DNA from: Dimargaris cristalligena
Lineage: Eukaryota > Kickxellomycota > Dimargaritomycetes > Dimargaritales > Dimargaritaceae
Length of the DNA stretch: 22,773 nt
Direction of reading: 5' to 3'
NCBI GenBank assembly: GCA_027576995.1
Contig: JANBQC010000463.1
Location: forward strand, 1-22,773
In this document: positions 19,291 through 22,773 of the stretch, piece after piece
How the letters are laid out: each line of letters begins with the position of its first letter
How positions within the stretch are numbered: position 1 is the stretch's first letter
Notes under the pieces: generated by a model
Told to the model about the DNA's origin: nothing
The model's input: the letters and a program-made list of their open reading frames with translations, nothing else
Database searches by the model: none
Program-made: the position numbers and the translations under genes

Positions 19291-19562
19291 GTATGCCATG
19301 TCGCCATCTACTTTTATCTCACCGTCGTAGCCGTCCCTAAACACTCGAAACGCCAAATGTGAAGGCGGAAGCGATTCGCGAACCATCCATCCATCCGCCC
19401 AGTCTTTCGCATCGGCACACCCATCCATCCATCCATCTGAGATGGACGAACCGGTATCGAACACCCCCCACCACCAGCCGGAAACCCAGTGACTAACCAT
19501 CCGTACCCATATCCGATTTTTTATATATTGCTACCCCCCTTTGCTAATCCCACCCCATTCAG
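19291..19562 (+). other. Probable 5'UTR intron of RPL17
   Basis: Donor GAG|GTATGC at 19291, a branch-like TTTGCTAATCC at about 19540, then a pyrimidine run and CATTCAG ending at 19562, 10 nt before the ATG. The same TTTGCTAATCC string occurs in the second intron of the syntaxin gene at 7019-7030, 34-44 nt before its acceptor. The acceptor side is convincing; the donor is a choice among several. The alternative is an unspliced leader driven by the TATATA at 19522-19527. Confidence 0.45.
19384..19438. repeat. Short ATCC tandem repeats
   Basis: Two runs of the CCAT/ATCC tetramer, about three units at 19384-19396 and about four and a half at 19421-19438, separated by 24 bases. A microsatellite within the probable leader intron of RPL17. 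Confidence 0.7.
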
Positions 19563-19572
19563 AATCATAAAC

Positions 19573-20151
19573 ATGGTCCGTTACTCCGCTACCCCGGCTA
19601 ACTCGAGCAAGTCCGCTCTCGCCCGCGGTGCCTACCTGCGCGTGTCCTTCAAGAACACCCACGAGACCGCCGTCGCCATCTCCGGCATGAAGCTGCTGAA
19701 GGCCATTGACTACCTGAACAATGTCAAGGCCCACAAGCAGTGCGTGCCCTTCCGTCGCTTCAACGGAGGTGTCGGCCGCTGCGCCCAGGCCAAGGAATTC
19801 GGAACCACTCAGGGTCGCTGGCCCGTCAAGAGCGTCATGTTCCTGCTCGGTCTCCTCGAAAATGTTAAGGCCAACGCCGAATCCAAGAGCCTCGATCTGA
19901 ACAAGACCGTCATCACTCACATTCAGGTCAACGCCGCCCCCAAGCAGCGCCGTCGTACTTACCGTGCCCACGGTCGTATCAACCCCTTCATGAGCAACCC
20001 CTGCCATATTGAGGTCATCGTGACTGAGAAGTCCGAGAAGGTCGCCGCCGCCCCCGCCAAGGAATCCAAGAAGGTTACCCGCCGTGGCCTGGCCCTCAAG
20101 CTCCGTCACGCCGTCAAGCGCTCTGCCCAGCAGGGTAAGCCCAAGGTTTAA
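19573..20151 (+). CDS. RPL17: 60S ribosomal protein L17 (uL22)
   Basis: Large-subunit protein uL22, which lines the nascent-chain exit tunnel of the cytosolic ribosome. The 192-aa protein starts [19 protein letters not shown] and contains the family blocks [68 protein letters not shown] (the exit-tunnel hairpin) and [20 protein letters not shown] Lys/Ala-rich tail follows. The length is close to the eukaryotic norm (about 184). The ATG at 19573 has A at -3 and gives the expected N-terminus. Codon choice is strongly biased to C-ending and AAG codons, as in highly expressed genes, and unlike the other genes here. There is no intron in the coding part, though the leader probably has one. Confidence 0.98.
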   Translation: MVRYSATPANSSKSALARGAYLRVSFKNTHETAVAISGMKLLKAIDYLNNVKAHKQCVPFRRFNGGVGRCAQAKEFGTTQGRWPVKSVMFLLGLLENVKANAESKSLDLNKTVITHIQVNAAPKQRRRTYRAHGRINPFMSNPCHIEVIVTEKSEKVAAAPAKESKKVTRRGLALKLRHAVKRSAQQGKPKV

Positions 20152-20208
20152 GACCATAAACACATATTAACCATTCACTTCTCTCCGTGGTTTTTTTTGA
20201 TATCCTCG

Positions 20209-20214
20209 AATAAA
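20209..20214 (+). terminator. Poly(A) signal of RPL17
   Basis: AATAAA, 57 nt after the TAA stop and just after a run of eight T, which fits a short 3'UTR. Confidence 0.6.
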
Positions 20215-20411
20215 AACGGGTCGGGCTATTTTCTTTTAGCGCCGGATGGAAATTCCCCCTTTACACTACATAATTCCGGTCACTTTCCACTCTCATCTCG
20301 CGCTTTTCAAACTTAAAGAGTACCTGCCATATCGGACCTGACATCTGCTTAATTTGGACATTGGCATGTAGTACCCCTCCTACCATCCCCGAACGGTATC
20401 GTACATTTCCA

Positions 20412-20612
20412 ATGAATAGGTTGTATTACAATAGCTCGTGTGTGTTTGGTAATCCGGCAGAGAAGCTCCGTTCCTTTGGTGCAGGTACTCTCCCATCAGA
20501 TAATCATTACCGGTGGAGGATGCTTAAGCCATTTACGTTATTCAAGAACAAATACTGTCCCTGGTTTGCTAGAAAAGTAACGGCTCTACCAAGTGGGGAA
20601 TTGGTACGTTGA
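20412..20612 (+). CDS. Unidentified short reading frame (66 aa)
   Basis: No family recognised. It begins MNRLYYNSSCVFGNPAEKL, continues through FKNKYCPWFARKVTALPSG and ends at TGA. A pyrimidine-rich stretch precedes it (20277-20308). The codon GTA near its end is part of GTACGT, a donor form used by the SWIM/RING gene, so it might be a first exon. I could not find a matching downstream exon in phase. The start context is weak (C at -3). Low confidence that it is coding. Confidence 0.2.
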   Translation: MNRLYYNSSCVFGNPAEKLRSFGAGTLPSDNHYRWRMLKPFTLFKNKYCPWFARKVTALPSGELVR

Positions 20613-21062
20613 TGGTTTTACAAAAGGTGAAGCGCAATCTTATGCTCCTGTGGTTGGTCTGGTTCACAGCGGGTTGTCCAATTGCTATGAGTTCGGAGTT
20701 CGCCAAAGCGTGGTTTAGATGATGTTGTGTTAATAATGATTCAATGTTGAGGTAGTTGGTTTGCAGTAATGTATTCGGCTATAGTTGGGGGATGTATTGT
20801 TATTATTCGAGTGCGAAGTAATATAGTTATTGGAATTTCATTTACCCTAACTAGACCATATTTTGGGCAACGCACAGCTGCAGTTTACTGACCTAATATA
20901 CGCTTTCAGAGTTTATAACCGTCACTAGGCCAGGGATGATTTAAATGTTTTTCGATTGCTCAAGATTCGAGGAAGCTAGCAAATATGGCTAGTTGGATAT
21001 TGCCAAGCCTGCACAGACATTTTTATTTATTACCATGAACAAGGTTTAAAATAATGTAATCC
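20613..21062. other. Intergenic DNA without a recognised feature
   Basis: AT-rich spacer with no long frame, RNA gene or clear repeat that I can support. Confidence 0.5.
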
Positions 21063-21205
21063 AAGCGGAGGAGGTTCAGCTAGGCTGTAAAACGAAAGAT
21101 CCGTCGAATGGGGCAAATCCTACCAGTTAAAAATGAATATTCCGCCTATTTTTAATACACATAATATTCCAACCTTTCTACAGCTAGGCCGAATATAACC
21201 CATAT
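21063..21205 (+). repeat. MITE-like repeat copy
   Basis: Left end AGCGGAGGAGGTTCAGCTAG with GGCTGTAAAACGAAAGATCC; interior CCAGTTAAAAATGAATATTC and CGCCTATTTTTAATACACA; right end TACAGCTAGGCCGAATATAA ending CCCATAT at 21199-21205. Same orientation as the next copy, 160 bp further on. Confidence 0.7.
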
Positions 21206-21364
21206 ATTTAGCAATGTCACATATTAACGAAATCAGGGCATTCAATATCATAGTTACCTTGCACCCATTCGTAAAATAAGTTTTCGGGGTATCAGTTCTT
21301 CCCAAATAGGTCAACATTGTATCAGAAATAGCAGTACTGTCTCGGCTTTTGTTTATAATGTATA

Positions 21365-21511
21365 ATATGGGTGAGGTTCAACAAGCCAGTATGACGAACA
21401 ATCCAGCCAACAAGACAATTTTTACTACTGGTTAAAAAGTAACAGCCTCCTTATAATTACATACATATAATACGTAAAACCTTATAAAACTGGGCCAAAT
21501 ATCGCCAATAT
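21365..21511 (+). repeat. MITE-like repeat copy
   Basis: Begins ATATGGGTGAGGTTCAACAA, carries TATGACGAACAATCC and TACTGGTTAAAAAGTAACAG, and ends AACTGGGCCAAATATCGCCA near ATAT. It has diverged from the copy at 5044 but is collinear with it. It abuts the CpG-depleted block that follows. Confidence 0.7.
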
Positions 21512-22748
21512 ACTGCAATGTCCCTATATTTTTTCTAGTGCAGTGCAACTGATACCAAAGCATAGAAGAGTATTCAATGTAAAGAGTCTCCAGCAAAGCA
21601 TACACAATTCCAGAAGCCTTCATTTTTAGTGACTATCAATGGTCTGCAAATGATTACAATACTCATTGGTGTTTAATACTAGGCCAATGCAGCATGATCA
21701 GCTTATAACTAATCAACAAATTAGAGTAATTTAATTGGGCATGGGTCAAATGGTTATGTTAGATTAGTGAATAGTTATGAGTGGGCTTTTATTATCTGAA
21801 GATGGTGAGCATGATATATATAAGCAAATTAAGGTGAATAGCAATGGGAGTGCTAGTGAACTAAGAAATTGAAATATGGCAGGCAGATCACCCTTTATAT
21901 GTAGTCAGTACTAGTTCTATCATATGTGGCAGTTCATTCCTGATGGGCCTACAGTATGCTCAGTTTTTGGATGGAGATCTTAAGAAGGACCTAGAATGAT
22001 TGCAAAGAGACTAAGCCTGAGCGTCAAGGATAACAATAGTAGGTATCTGGTGCTGTGGCTGTCAATTATGGTGGATCAGGCTTATCTATCATCTAAGGTT
22101 GGGGATTCTGGATGGCCAGGGTCCTGGTTATCTTGGTTTCCAGTTGTGTACTCCTCAACCAAGGGTGGAGATACATTGGTATCTATGGAGTTGCATCTGT
22201 CTGCTGGGGTAGATGTAACAGTTACATCAGATATCAGGTTATTCCTATTGATAATGCTCAACATAAAAGTTTCCATAAACTGGGATGTACTATAAATTTT
22301 TCAGTATTGTGCTGCCTCCCCAAGAACCACAAACTTTGGTAGCACCTATTCCCAGGCCCAGGTCACCAGGATATCCTCAAGACCAGTCCTGCAATTCCCC
22401 CAATAGTCCTATAGGAATCTCCAACCCCTAAGTACCAAATGTCCCCATGACTTCCCCAGTAGCCAAGCCACTGAGTTTATTAGAACAAACTCATTCAGAA
22501 CTTAATCAAAACCAGCAATGCCACCAATGTTCCCAGCCAGCAAAATCAAGTGATCCAGGACCACCAGTGGTTATTCTAACAATGGTTTTAAGACTAACTA
22601 CTGCTTTCTACCACCACCTAATACTCTAACCCCTTGATTTATTTCCTGACATATAAATAAGGGGTAATCTCCCACCTTTAAATGAGACTTTTGATGCTGT
22701 GGTGAACTTACCACATTTTTTACCTACTTTTATTTTTTATCTATTTTT
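21505..22748. other. CpG-depleted segment (one CG in 1244 bp)
   Basis: Between the CG at 21503-21504 and the one at 22749-22750 there is a single CG, at 22022-22023. TG and CA are abundant, and the second half is not especially AT-rich, so the loss is specific to CpG. No intact gene is present. I read this as repeat-derived DNA that decayed under cytosine methylation. Confidence 0.8.
22285..22629 (+). pseudogene. Decayed Pro/Gln-rich reading frame, possibly transposon-derived
   Basis: One frame runs 114 codons from ATG at 22285 to TAA at 22627, broken by a single internal TAA at 22429. Before the stop it includes VLPPQEPQTLVAPIPRPRSP; after it come VPNVPMTSPVAKPLSLLEQ and a Pro/Gln/Ser-rich tail with two close cysteines (CHQCSQ). 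Such linker-like sequence occurs in retroelement polyproteins, but I cannot name a family. A TATA-like ATATAAATAA follows at 22651-22660. The CpG depletion of the whole segment supports a silenced relic rather than a working gene. Confidence 0.25.
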
Positions 22749-22773
22749 CGCACTTATCGGAAGTATGCCCCTG

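Larger units (their letters stand above)
18604..19572. other. Divergent intergenic region between VPS51 and RPL17
   Basis: A 969-bp head-to-head spacer that must carry both promoters. The RPL17 side contains a telobox, a pyrimidine tract (19221-19241) and a probable 5'UTR intron. An ATG-initiated 128-codon frame on the minus strand (19114-19500) lies across these elements and has no recognised domain, so I do not call it a gene. Confidence 0.6.

Noticed and set aside
19114..19500. 128-codon ATG frame on the minus strand upstream of RPL17
   Set aside because: It lies over the telobox, C/T tract and ATCC microsatellite, and its Trp/Asp/Gly-rich sequence reads as translated simple repeat.
19531..20163. 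210-codon minus-strand frame opposite RPL17
   Set aside because: A shadow of the strongly codon-biased RPL17 gene; its Gly/Leu/Val-rich product is typical of antisense frames.

Overview
The window looks like nuclear DNA of a fungus. Protein-coding genes are spaced 1-3 kb apart, and two of them are split by spliceosomal introns with GTRNGY donors, CTAAY-like branch sites and YAG acceptors. The gene content is eukaryotic core: a syntaxin, a GARP tethering subunit and ribosomal protein uL22. Introns of 164-276 nt, a SWIM+RING protein and AT-rich repeat-bearing spacers would suit an early-diverging (non-Dikarya) lineage, but that placement is inference. No rRNA, tRNA, CRISPR or intact transposase gene was found.

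Layout. (1) 1-1666: AT-rich spacer, including 886 bp without one CpG (273-1158), two inverted repeats, and one copy of a dispersed MITE-like repeat. (2) 1667-3148 (-): an intronless gene for a disordered 493-aa protein whose short conserved blocks resemble metazoan HAX1. (3) 3149-6550: gene-poor spacer with an inverted pair of the MITE-like repeat, then pyrimidine- and purine-rich tracts leading into the next gene. (4) 6551-7825 (+): an Sso1/syntaxin-1-type Qa-SNARE in three exons. (5) 9467-11272 (+): a SWIM/RING zinc-finger protein, probably an E3 ubiquitin ligase, in five exons. (6) 11273-14721: long spacer with another repeat copy, a cluster of stem-loops and an unidentified short reading frame. 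(7) 14722-18603 (-): intronless VPS51 of 1293 aa. (8) 18604-19572: divergent intergenic region with a telobox and a probable 5'UTR intron. (9) 19573-20151 (+): RPL17 (uL22). (10) 20152-22773: two more repeat copies and a second strongly CpG-depleted block of about 1.24 kb with a decayed Pro/Gln-rich reading frame.

The genes do not form a cluster with a common pathway. The syntaxin and VPS51 both act in SNARE-dependent membrane traffic (plasma membrane fusion and endosome-to-TGN tethering), but they are 7 kb apart and there is no sign of co-regulation. VPS51 and RPL17 share a divergent intergenic region of 969 bp.

The points most worth a second look are the CpG-free blocks at both edges, which suggest 5mC-driven decay; the undescribed MITE-like family with about 30-bp terminal inverted repeats; and the fungal HAX1-like protein with a duplicated C-terminal module. 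All six introns inferred in coding sequence are phase 0.
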